A DNA stretch of 33,637 nucleotides, taken from assembly GCA_017510525.1 (NCBI GenBank), contig JAFWNC010000016.1, positions 1 through 33,637 on the forward strand, read 5' to 3'. The notes under the pieces are model-generated. The model had not been told where the DNA came from. It was given only the letters and a program-made list of their open reading frames with translations, and searched no databases. Positions 1-7,061 of the stretch are shown here, in pieces. This DNA comes from Clostridia bacterium. Its GTDB lineage: Bacteria; Bacillota; Clostridia; TANB77; CAG-508. Every line of letters starts with the position of its first letter. The first letter of the stretch is position 1. The position numbers were made by a program, and so were the translations under genes.

Positions 1-1
1 A

Positions 2-109
2 ATGAAAAAATTTATTGTTAATGCAAGAAAAACAACAAATGTGACTTTAGTTGAATTAGCAGATATTATTGGAATTTCAAAAAGTAGTGTTGCAAAATAT
101 GCTGGATAA
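2..109 (+). CDS. C-terminal end of a probable REP-associated tyrosine transposase (RAYT), 5' truncated by the window
   Basis: An open frame runs from the window edge to TAA at 107-109 (about 35 codons visible). The last 20 residues read like a small helix-turn-helix (LAELADII-like, then GISKSSVAKY). A short C-terminal HTH of this kind is common at the end of Firmicutes RAYT (Y1_Tnp) proteins. The link to RAYT comes mostly from context: three tandem palindromic repeats with a GAACCGTCCC core begin inside the last codons and follow directly, as REP-like repeats do next to RAYT genes. The catalytic HUH/Tyr region lies outside the window, so the family cannot be proven here. The ATG at position 2 is probably an internal Met. 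An alternative is the tail of another HTH protein. Confidence 0.5.
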   Translation: MKKFIVNARKTTNVTLVELADIIGISKSSVAKYAG

Positions 110-213
110 TAAATGGAAAAGAGAACCGTCCCATTTTCCACTGGATAATAAATGGAAAAGAGAACCGTCCCATTTTCCATAATAAATGGAAAAGAGAACC
201 GTCCCATTTTCCA
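102..213. repeat. Three tandem REP-like palindromic repeats
   Basis: Units lie at 102-140 (39 nt), 141-179 (39 nt, identical to the first) and 180-213 (34 nt, lacking the leading CTGGA). Each contains TGGAAAA and TTTTCCA arms around a GAGAACCGTCCCA centre, so each can fold as a hairpin. The first unit includes the final GGA-TAA of the upstream frame. The GGGACGGTTCTC core resembles repeats that accompany RAYT transposases in Firmicutes; that association is from memory, not a search. Confidence 0.85.
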
Positions 214-257
214 TAATTTTTTTGAGTAAGATAGATTAAAATTATAGGAGGTAAAAA

Positions 258-1001
258 ATGAACGAATATATTAATTTAACTGCTGATAATATTAATGAAG
301 AGCATATATGTTGTGCAATAGGTGATCCAAAACATCAAGATGGTGTAGATAGAAAAAAAGAATGGATTAAAGAAAAATTAAAAGATGGACATGTATTTAG
401 AAAACTTAATGCAAGAGGAAAAATTTTTATAGAATATGAACCATTAGAAACATCATGGGTTCCAATTAGTGGTAAGAATTATGAATATATTTATTGTTTA
501 TGGGTTGCTGGTAGTTTTAAAGATAAAGGAATTGGAAAAGAATTGTTAGAATATTCAATAAATGATTCTAAGGAAAAAGGGAAAAGTGGTATTTGCACTT
601 TAGTTTCTAAAAAGAAGAAACCATTTTTAGGCGAAAAGAAATTCTTTGAACATTTCGGATTTAAAGTAGTTGATAATATTGGAGATTATGAATTATTAGC
701 ATTGCAATTTGACGATACTGATACCCCTAAATTTAACGAAACAGCAAGAAATATGAAAATAGATAATAAAGATTTTACTATTTATTATAGTAATGAATGT
801 CCTTATGTAGAATATGAAGTAAAGGAATTAACAGATTTCGCTCAAGAAAAGCATATTAAATTGAATTTTGTAAAAATAGATTCCCTTGAAAAAGCAAAAA
901 AAGCACCTTGTATTTTTAATAACTGGGCTAATTTTTATAAAGGTGAGTTTATATCTAATACAATACTAAATGCTAATGCTCTTGAAAAACTATTGAAATA
1001 A
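258..1001 (+). CDS. yoaP: YoaP-type GNAT N-acetyltransferase
   Basis: A 247-residue protein resembling Bacillus YoaP along its whole length. Residues 1-150 form a GNAT acyltransferase fold, with a CoA-binding loop KDKGIGKELL after the beta strand IYCLWVAG. Residues 165-247 match the YoaP-like C-terminal domain, a thioredoxin-like module containing NECPYVEYEV with one Cys. The acceptor substrate of this family is not established. ATG 258 follows a strong AGGAGGT site at 246-252. The gene stands alone between the RAYT repeats and the promoter of the HD-GYP gene. Family assignment is firm; function is open. Confidence 0.85.
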   Translation: MNEYINLTADNINEEHICCAIGDPKHQDGVDRKKEWIKEKLKDGHVFRKLNARGKIFIEYEPLETSWVPISGKNYEYIYCLWVAGSFKDKGIGKELLEYSINDSKEKGKSGICTLVSKKKKPFLGEKKFFEHFGFKVVDNIGDYELLALQFDDTDTPKFNETARNMKIDNKDFTIYYSNECPYVEYEVKELTDFAQEKHIKLNFVKIDSLEKAKKAPCIFNNWANFYKGEFISNTILNANALEKLLK

Positions 1002-1073
1002 GAAATGTTTAAACTATTTAGGGTTGTCACCAAGTCTAACAAGTCTAAATAGATATACTTTAGTTCACATAAA

Positions 1074-1102
1074 TTGACCTAAATGTTATTTTATGATATA
1101 AT
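1074..1102 (+). promoter_or_regulatory. Sigma-A promoter of the HD-GYP gene
   Basis: TTGACC (1074-1079), a 17-nt spacer, then TATAAT (1097-1102). It lies 83 nt upstream of the ATG at 1185. Confidence 0.8.
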
Positions 1103-1117
1103 TGTAAAATAACATTT
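1081..1117. promoter_or_regulatory. Perfect 13-bp inverted repeat enclosing the -10 box (candidate operator)
   Basis: AAATGTTATTTTA at 1081-1093 is the exact reverse complement of 1105-1117. The 11-nt centre contains the -10 box. This placement fits a repressor operator. A T-rich run follows (TTTATTTTTTT from 1115), so an AT-only terminator hairpin for the upstream acetyltransferase is the alternative. Confidence 0.6.
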
Positions 1118-1184
1118 ATTTTTTTGCGCTATATATTTACAGCGTAACAACAAGAAAAAATAATATCATCAAGGGGGTATACTT

Positions 1185-2450
1185 ATGTTATTACGGCAAT
1201 TATTAATGATGACTCAGGTGGGCGTATGTTCGGTTCTGATTATGTTTTGTATTATCAACAGATCATTTTCAAAACAAAAAAAATACTCACTCATGTTAAT
1301 GACTGTTTTTGCTATGATTTTAGCTGTAACTGATTGTTTTGCAAACTCAGGAATGGAAATAGAAATTGTTAGAGTTTCTAAATTCTGCACATATCTTATG
1401 CCATTACTTGTAATCTTTGCTTTTAATCAGTATTTAAAGGATTTAATAAGTAAAGATCAACTGAAAGCAGCAGACTGGATAATTGCATTTGCAATCATTA
1501 ATCTAATTATTTCACAGTTTACTGGACTATATTATAGTTTCGGTCCAAGTGGATATGCTAGAGGTAAGGGATATGTAATATCTTACATTTTTCCAATACT
1601 TGCAGCAAGTATTCAGCTGATTGTAATTTGCAAAAATAGACAAAACATTAGGCGAAAAACATTATTTTTAATGACATTGTTTGTTATATTACCAATAATA
1701 GCTTCAGTGTCTCACATTTTCATTAAAGGAATTGCTCTGATCAGTTTTACTATCGTTTTGATGGTAGTGGTTTTGTATTCTTTTTCTATAATGGATACAA
1801 ACCTTCTGATTATACAAGCTCATAAAAAGGAGCTTGAAATATTACAAGAAAGAGAGCGTAACAGTAAACTTATGATTGAGCAAGTAACATCTGCTCTTGT
1901 TGGTGCAGTCGATGCCAAAGATTCTTATACGCAAGGTCATTCGCTGCGCGTTTCAGAATACTCTGTAATGATTGCACAACGGGCTGGTAAAACACAGGAA
2001 GAATGTGATGAAATAGAATTCATCGGTTTACTTCATGATGTTGGGAAAATTGGAGTACCATCGTCTATAATTAATAAATGTGGTAAACTTACTGATGAGG
2101 AGTATTCTACCATGAAAAGACATCCAATAATCGGAAGAGACATACTCGACAAGATAACGCTTTTACCAAATTTAAGAATTGGTGCTTGCTATCATCATGA
2201 GCGATATGATGGAAAGGGCTATCCTTTTGGACTTAAAGGAGAAGAAATTCCCGAGATTGCTAGAATAATTGCTGTAGCAGATGCTTATGATGCAATGACG
2301 TCAAAGCGAAGCTACAGAGATTCTTTATCACAGGCTAAAGTTAGAGAACAGCTTGTAAACGGTATTGGTACTCAATTTGATCCTAATTTTGCAAAGATTA
2401 TGATTGAATTACTTGATGCTGATAAAGAGTATAAGTTAAGGCAAATTTAA
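1185..2450 (+). CDS. Membrane HD-GYP cyclic di-GMP phosphodiesterase
   Basis: A 421-residue protein. Residues 1-205 are hydrophobic with about seven predicted membrane segments and no recognised sensor motif. A short coiled linker (210-235) leads to an HD-GYP domain at about 235-415. Visible motifs are HD at 284-285 in LLHDVGKIG, the HP at 313-314, HHERYDGKGYP at 337-347 carrying the GYP signature, and VADAYDAMTSKR at 364-374. Metal ligands look intact, so hydrolysis of c-di-GMP to pGpG/GMP on the cytoplasmic face is expected. No GGDEF domain is fused. ATG 1185 follows AAGGGGGTA. Some codons (CTGCGCG, CGGGCTGG) are richer in GC than the neighbours, which hints at transfer but was judged only by eye. 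Confidence 0.9.
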   Translation: MLLRQLLMMTQVGVCSVLIMFCIINRSFSKQKKYSLMLMTVFAMILAVTDCFANSGMEIEIVRVSKFCTYLMPLLVIFAFNQYLKDLISKDQLKAADWIIAFAIINLIISQFTGLYYSFGPSGYARGKGYVISYIFPILAASIQLIVICKNRQNIRRKTLFLMTLFVILPIIASVSHIFIKGIALISFTIVLMVVVLYSFSIMDTNLLIIQAHKKELEILQERERNSKLMIEQVTSALVGAVDAKDSYTQGHSLRVSEYSVMIAQRAGKTQEECDEIEFIGLLHDVGKIGVPSSIINKCGKLTDEEYSTMKRHPIIGRDILDKITLLPNLRIGACYHHERYDGKGYPFGLKGEEIPEIARIIAVADAYDAMTSKRSYRDSLSQAKVREQLVNGIGTQFDPNFAKIMIELLDADKEYKLRQI

Positions 2451-2461
2451 CATTTTTTTTT

Positions 2462-2494
2462 AAAGATCACCAAAATTTTTTGGTGATCTTTTTT
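2462..2494 (+). terminator. Intrinsic terminator after the HD-GYP gene
   Basis: Long stem (AAAGATCACCAAAA pairing with TTTTGGTGATCTTT) ending in a T run, 12 nt after the stop codon. Confidence 0.9.
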
Positions 2495-2511
2495 ATTATA
2501 AAAAAGATTAT

Positions 2512-2540
2512 TTGATTATTTAATGTTTGTTTAATATAAT
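2512..2540 (+). promoter_or_regulatory. Sigma-A promoter of the surface protein gene
   Basis: TTGATT (2512-2517), 17-nt spacer, TATAAT (2535-2540), 37 nt before the ATG. Confidence 0.8.
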
Positions 2541-2577
2541 ATAGTTACTATTATAAAAAAATGGAAAGGAGATACAT

Positions 2578-4116
2578 ATGAAGAAATCACTAAAAATTTT
2601 AATTGCTATTTTAGTTATTTTAATGCTTACATTAAATTATACTATGGTTTTTGCTGAACCTCCTGAAAAACCAAGTGGTGATGGTCAAGGTCAAAATGGA
2701 GGAACACCACCTGATAAGCCAGATGGAGAAATGTCAAATCAAAACGGAGAAAATCCACCAGATAAACCTGATGGAGATGGAGGGTCTCCAGGAGAAAATG
2801 GTGGCAGTTCAAATATTTCACATACAGGAGCTACAGAGATTTCAAGTGATACAAATAATAATGGAACATCATATTCATCAACAACAGGATCTCAAAATGC
2901 ATTACTTGTAACTGGAGGAACATCAACAATTTCAAATCCAATAGTGACAAAATCAGGAGATTCTGATGGAGATAATTCTGATTTTTATGGAACTAATGCA
3001 GCAGTACTTGTAAAAGAAGGAACTCTAAATATTAATGGTGGAACTGTTACAACAGAGGGGTCTCATGCAAATGGAGTATTCGCATATTTAAATGGAATAA
3101 TTAATATTACTGATACAACAATAAAAACAACAAATAATAATTCAGGTGCAATAATGGTAACTGGAGGAGGAACACTTACTGCTAATAACGTTACTGCAGA
3201 AACAGATGGAAATTCATCTGCACCTATTAGAAGTGATAGAGGTGGAGGAACTCTTACAGTAAATGGAGGAAATTATACTTCACACGGAACAGGGTCACCT
3301 GCAGTTTATTCAACAGCTAATATAACTGTTAATGATGCAAATTTAACATCAACCGCTTCTGAAGGTGTTGTTGTTGAAGGTAAAAACTCTGTTACTTTAA
3401 ATAATACAATACTAGAAGCTACAAATACAGAACTTAATGGTAATTCAGAAACATATAAATCAATCTTTATATATCAATCAATGTCAGGTGATGCAGATGT
3501 TGGAACATCTTCATTTACAGCAAAAGATTCAAAAATAATAAACAATAAAGGTGACATTATTTTTGTAACTAATACAAGCACAGTTATTGAATTAGAAAAT
3601 AATGAAATAATTAATAATGATCCAGATGGAGCTTTTATAAATATCAGTTCAGGAAAATGGGGAACATCAGGGAAAAACGGAGGAGAGGTTGTATTAAATG
3701 CAACAAACCAAAATATTGAAGGTGATATATTAGTTGATAATATATCAACATTAGATTTATCATTAAAAAATGGAAGTAGTTACTCAGGAACTATTAATAG
3801 TGATAATACTGCAAAAACTATTTCAGTAAAATTAGATAGTAGTTCTAGCTTAACATTAACAGGAGATTCATATATAACATCATTAGACAACGAGGTTGAA
3901 GATAATAGTAATATTAATCTTAATGGATACACATTATATGTTGACGGAACCGCAATCTCTTCAACTAACTATACAGGTGCTTCAGCAGAAAGCAAAAAAG
4001 ACGAAACAACTAATGATAATCAAAAAATCGATACAAAATTAATTGTATTAGGAGCATTGGTAGGTTTATTAGTTATTATTGGCGCCATTACAATTATATT
4101 AAAAAGAAAAAAATAA
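2578..4116 (+). CDS. Cell-surface beta-repeat (beta-helix-like) protein with C-terminal membrane anchor
   Basis: A 512-residue protein with four visible parts: a signal peptide (1-26, ending VFA), a low-complexity Pro/Gly/Asp linker (27-77) with repeated PPDKPDG units, a long Asn/Thr/Ser-rich region (78-465) of repeated short beta-strand motifs such as LNINGGTVTT and LTVNGGNYTS, and a C-terminal TM segment (about 486-506) followed by KRKK. The repeat pattern suggests a right-handed beta-helix or stacked carbohydrate-binding fold displayed outside the cell; ligand unknown. There is no LPXTG motif, so anchoring is by the TM helix. ATG 2578 follows AAAGGAG. Its own promoter and terminator make it monocistronic. 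Adhesin or glycan-binding roles are inference only. Confidence 0.75.
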   Translation: MKKSLKILIAILVILMLTLNYTMVFAEPPEKPSGDGQGQNGGTPPDKPDGEMSNQNGENPPDKPDGDGGSPGENGGSSNISHTGATEISSDTNNNGTSYSSTTGSQNALLVTGGTSTISNPIVTKSGDSDGDNSDFYGTNAAVLVKEGTLNINGGTVTTEGSHANGVFAYLNGIINITDTTIKTTNNNSGAIMVTGGGTLTANNVTAETDGNSSAPIRSDRGGGTLTVNGGNYTSHGTGSPAVYSTANITVNDANLTSTASEGVVVEGKNSVTLNNTILEATNTELNGNSETYKSIFIYQSMSGDADVGTSSFTAKDSKIINNKGDIIFVTNTSTVIELENNEIINNDPDGAFINISSGKWGTSGKNGGEVVLNATNQNIEGDILVDNISTLDLSLKNGSSYSGTINSDNTAKTISVKLDSSSSLTLTGDSYITSLDNEVEDNSNINLNGYTLYVDGTAISSTNYTGASAESKKDETTNDNQKIDTKLIVLGALVGLLVIIGAITIILKRKK

Positions 4117-4132
4117 AATCATTTATTCAGAG

Positions 4133-4159
4133 ATCACCAAATTTTTTGGTGATTTTTTT
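4133..4159 (+). terminator. Intrinsic terminator after the surface protein gene
   Basis: ATCACCAAA (4133-4141) pairs with TTTGGTGAT (4145-4153), followed by TTTTTT. The stem core is nearly the same as that of the terminator at 2462-2494. Confidence 0.85.
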
Positions 4160-4380
4160 ATATAATAGGAAAGTGCTCCGCATTTCCTATTATATAAAAG
4201 CCTTCGGCCAACGTTGTACAGAAAATTTCTTTGAAATTTTCGCACGTGAACAATTACGCGGACTTTGCAATAGCTTTAATCAGTCTGACACTGAAAAATG
4301 TCCGCTATTGTTCTAATAGAAAAATTTGAATTATATGGAGAACAAGAGTTCTTCATAAGTGGCGGAGCACTCTTTTATTG
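4158..4380. repeat. Highly structured 223-bp intergenic element with nested inverted repeats (MITE-like or structured RNA)
   Basis: This fills most of the first half of the 537-bp gap before the SLH gene. It begins with a perfect 15-bp inverted repeat (4158-4172 with 4183-4197). AGTGCTCCGC at 4172-4181 is the exact reverse complement of GCGGAGCACT at 4362-4371, giving the element matching ends 180 bp apart. Inside are a GAAAATTTC/GAAATTTTC hairpin near 4221-4241, a GAACAAT..GCGGAC arm (4248-4263) that pairs with GTCCGC.ATTGTTC (4300-4313), and a TATGGAGAAC/GTTCTTCATA hairpin near 4334-4357. It is visibly richer in GC than its surroundings and contains no ORF. Shorter relatives occur near 6966, 10820 and 16439. 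Confidence 0.7.
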
Positions 4381-4403
4381 AAATGGTCGCACCAACATTT
4401 TTC

Positions 4404-4432
4404 TTGAATTATAAATATTGTTGTGTTATAAT
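4404..4432 (+). promoter_or_regulatory. Sigma-A promoter of the SLH/NlpC-like gene
   Basis: TTGAAT (4404-4409), 17-nt spacer, TATAAT (4427-4432). The start codon is more than 220 nt downstream, so the transcript has a long leader. The leader contains a 10-bp imperfect hairpin (4455-4478), a stretch GTACATTGAAAACT near 4481 and a short ORF. Confidence 0.75.
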
Positions 4433-4540
4433 ATAAAAACCGTTTTTAATTTAAATCACATAAGTTTTCTTAAGTGATGTGTACATTGAAAACTAAATAT
4501 TAACTAATGCTAAAATGCTTAAGGAGGTAGGTGTTACAAA

Positions 4541-4600
4541 ATGAGAAAATTAAAGCATCGGATTTTTATATCCTTTATTAGGGATGGTCCAAAGAATTAA
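4541..4600 (+). CDS. Putative 19-residue leader peptide upstream of the SLH gene
   Basis: An ATG preceded by a consensus AAGGAGGT (4520-4527, spacing 13) opens a 19-codon frame rich in basic residues (MRKLKHRIFISFI..) and stops at 4598-4600, 53 nt before the main start. The strong ribosome site suggests it is translated. It may regulate the downstream gene or be the remnant of a former start. No homologue is recognised. Confidence 0.35.
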   Translation: MRKLKHRIFISFIRDGPKN

Positions 4601-4653
4601 AGTTTAAGGTTGTAAAAGGTTAATGATAAGAATTAGAAAGGTTGTGACGAGTT

Positions 4654-6927
4654 ATGAAAAATACTTCAAAAAGAATCTTATCTACAATTATTTCAACTGT
4701 AATGATGATTTCATCAGTTCAGGCTGCAGAGGGTAATATCTCATATCCTTCTGGAGTAACCCCAGAAATGACTAATTCTAGCTATTGGGAAAGCTTATTA
4801 AGCAATCCTAATAAGGTTATTATGTCAAAAAATGAGATCAAGGAGTTAAATGAAAGCAATTATGCTTCAACCTCAAAAACTAATTTGGTGGATTTAGAGA
4901 GCATAAGCGAATTTCCTACTTCAAATAACTTTGAAAAGTACAATAGAAATTTGTTTATTAACGGAAATCTCATTGACGAGGATTCCTACATCGAAAAATT
5001 CACTAACGGTTACGAGAAAATGAACTTAACTTATGCAGTTGCGGTTTCGCGAGCAGATATAAAGACATGGCCGATTACTGATATTGTTGGCTACACAGCT
5101 GATGATCCTGATGATGAATGCGAATTAGCTTATTTATTAGTTAATGAGCCGTTTATTATCGGTGCGTCATGTGTTGTCGACGGTGTTAAGTATTACTATG
5201 GTAGATCAAGCTGCTGCGGAGGTTGGGTTTGCGCTAAAGATTTAGCTCTTTTTGATTCTAAATCAGAATGGCTTAAGGCATGGAAAGTTGGCTTAGATGA
5301 CAAAGATTTTATTGTTATTAATGAGTCATCTATTCAGCTCGAGCCGATGCTTTTAGAGCAGGAGATTTCAGCTAAGAAATTAAACTTAGGTACTATATTA
5401 AAGTTAGTTCCTGAGAGTGAAATCCCATCAAAGCTGGGCGAAAGGGAAGGTGACTACTGGTATAACTATGTTGTATATCTTCCTACTGCAGACAGTAATG
5501 GAAAATATGTTGCTAAACCTGCATTAATTCAAAAACGCTATAATGTTAGTGTTGGATACTTGCCGATGACGGAATCTAATTTCTTAAAGCTCAGCTTTTC
5601 AAAGCTGGGTGATAGATACGGCTGGGGCGGTATGTTTGATTCTGAGGATTCATCAACATACAGTAGAGCTATTTATAGGTGCTTTGGCCTTGATCTTCCT
5701 AGAAATACAACATGGCAGGAAAACATGGAAGACTATGTTTATGATATTTCTGATTTAACGCCTGATGAAAAAATTCAGTATATTGAAACATTACCTGTAG
5801 GTTCAATATTGTATTTCCCAGGTTATTCAATGCATTATGTTGGAACAAAGAATAATATGGTTTATACAATAAGCGCTTGTGGTGTTGTTTCTGATCCTGA
5901 GGGCGAATTAGATGTAAGGAGACATTATACAGTAATGTTAATTCCTGCATCTGCCAGAAGAAGAAATACATTAACATGGCTTGAAAGTTTAGACAAAGTT
6001 GTTAATTTCTCCGAAAAGAAAGCTAAAACTATAGAAACAGCAACAGTAACCGTTGATTATATGGATGGAGATGAACTTCTTTCATCATCTGCTATTATGA
6101 TTGGTGATTTACCTGTTGAACCTGAGATACCAGAAAAAGAAGGATATGATTTTGAAGGTTGGTATTGTGATAAAGACTTTAAAAACATATTTGATTTTTC
6201 TGTTCCAGTTATTCAGAATACCGTTGTTTATTCAAAATGGGTAGAAAAGAATACAAGTAGTAATAGCGATGGAGAAAAATCTTCAAATGTTCAAATATTT
6301 TCAAGCGGACATTCCAGTTCAAAAGCTGCAGTAAACTATGAAGTAGCATCAGATACTTCATCTGAAGGCTATGATGATGAGGAGAGTGTCAGTAAAGAGA
6401 GAATAGTTTTTTCTGACGTCTCAAAGGATTCTCAGTTTTATGATAGCATCTGTTTTGTTTTTGAAAAAAATATCATGAATGGTATTTCAAAAACTAAATT
6501 CGATCCTGAGTCTTATTTGACAAGAGGAATGTTTGTTACAATGCTTTATCGTATGGACGGCGAGACTTCAAATAACAAATATGATAATCCTTTTAATGAC
6601 GTATATAAGGAATATTATTATTTTAATCCTATAATATGGGCATATGGCGAAGAATATGTTAAGGGTTATAATTCTAATACATTTGGACCAAATGATTTTA
6701 TAACTAAATATCAGCTTGCAACTGTTTTATTCCGTTATGCGGAAAAGAATGGAATTGATGTTGGTAATATAGAAGGTACAGATGTTGTTTTAGATGATGT
6801 CCCTGAATATGCCAAAACGCCTATTTTATGGGCTTACCAAAATATGCTTATAGAGAAGTCAGATGAGAAATTTGTTACAAGAGAACAGGCTGCTGACATT
6901 TTTTATCGTTTTTTAAGTTTTAGTTAA
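4654..6927 (+). CDS. S-layer-anchored SH3/NlpC-P60-like protein with Ser at the catalytic Cys position
   Basis: A 757-residue secreted protein with a signal peptide (1-25, ending VQAA). Residues 30-300 resemble the N-terminal and SH3 modules that precede NlpC/P60 peptidases. Residues 305-435 match NlpC/P60: RYGWGG at 321-326, then DSST at 332-335 where family members have D-C-S, and a candidate catalytic His at 394 (SMHYVG). The catalytic Cys is therefore Ser333 (TCA at 5650-5652). Residues 463-530 are an InlB/Flg_new-type beta-repeat ending EGWYCD..VYSKW. Three SLH repeats occupy 585-757 and should bind cell-wall polymer. No ribosome site is strong; GAAAGGTTGTGA lies just upstream of ATG 4654. 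It may bind peptidoglycan without cutting it, or act as a Ser variant. Base composition is slightly higher in GC than the neighbours. Confidence 0.8.
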   Translation: MKNTSKRILSTIISTVMMISSVQAAEGNISYPSGVTPEMTNSSYWESLLSNPNKVIMSKNEIKELNESNYASTSKTNLVDLESISEFPTSNNFEKYNRNLFINGNLIDEDSYIEKFTNGYEKMNLTYAVAVSRADIKTWPITDIVGYTADDPDDECELAYLLVNEPFIIGASCVVDGVKYYYGRSSCCGGWVCAKDLALFDSKSEWLKAWKVGLDDKDFIVINESSIQLEPMLLEQEISAKKLNLGTILKLVPESEIPSKLGEREGDYWYNYVVYLPTADSNGKYVAKPALIQKRYNVSVGYLPMTESNFLKLSFSKLGDRYGWGGMFDSEDSSTYSRAIYRCFGLDLPRNTTWQENMEDYVYDISDLTPDEKIQYIETLPVGSILYFPGYSMHYVGTKNNMVYTISACGVVSDPEGELDVRRHYTVMLIPASARRRNTLTWLESLDKVVNFSEKKAKTIETATVTVDYMDGDELLSSSAIMIGDLPVEPEIPEKEGYDFEGWYCDKDFKNIFDFSVPVIQNTVVYSKWVEKNTSSNSDGEKSSNVQIFSSGHSSSKAAVNYEVASDTSSEGYDDEESVSKERIVFSDVSKDSQFYDSICFVFEKNIMNGISKTKFDPESYLTRGMFVTMLYRMDGETSNNKYDNPFNDVYKEYYYFNPIIWAYGEEYVKGYNSNTFGPNDFITKYQLATVLFRYAEKNGIDVGNIEGTDVVLDDVPEYAKTPILWAYQNMLIEKSDEKFVTREQAADIFYRFLSFS

Positions 6928-6932
6928 TATGC

Positions 6933-6966
6933 AAAATGGGTGTGAATAATTTCACACCCATTTTTT
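6933..6966 (+). terminator. Intrinsic terminator after the SLH gene
   Basis: AAAATGGGTGTGAA (6933-6946) pairs perfectly with TTCACACCCATTTT (6951-6964) around TAAT, with further Ts. Confidence 0.93.
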
Positions 6967-7020
6967 ATATAATAGGAAAGCGCTCCATTTTTCTATATAA
7001 TTTTCTTGAAAATTTTTTTA
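6966..7020. repeat. Short relative of the 4158-4380 intergenic element
   Basis: TATATAATAGGAAAGCGCTCC repeats the left end of the larger element (one substitution in the shared part). A degraded right arm TTTTTCTATATAA and a small TTTTC/GAAAA hairpin follow. Confidence 0.55.
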
Positions 7021-7034
7021 GTATATATTAAAAT
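7006..7034 (+). promoter_or_regulatory. Sigma-A promoter of the carboxypeptidase gene
   Basis: TTGAAA (7006-7011), 17-nt spacer, TAAAAT (7029-7034). The -35 box lies inside the small repeat element. Confidence 0.65.
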
Positions 7035-7061
7035 ATTTTTAGTTTTTTTAAGGAGAAAAAA

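Noticed and set aside
2651..2911. 86-codon + strand frame inside the surface-protein gene
   Set aside because: It overlaps the real gene in another frame and arises from its repetitive linker. It has no ribosome site and no recognisable protein features.
4404..4653. T-box or c-di-GMP riboswitch in the SLH gene leader
   Set aside because: No T-box TGGNACC sequence and no GEMM core or tetraloop-receptor pattern was found. The structure seen is only one short hairpin and a small ORF.
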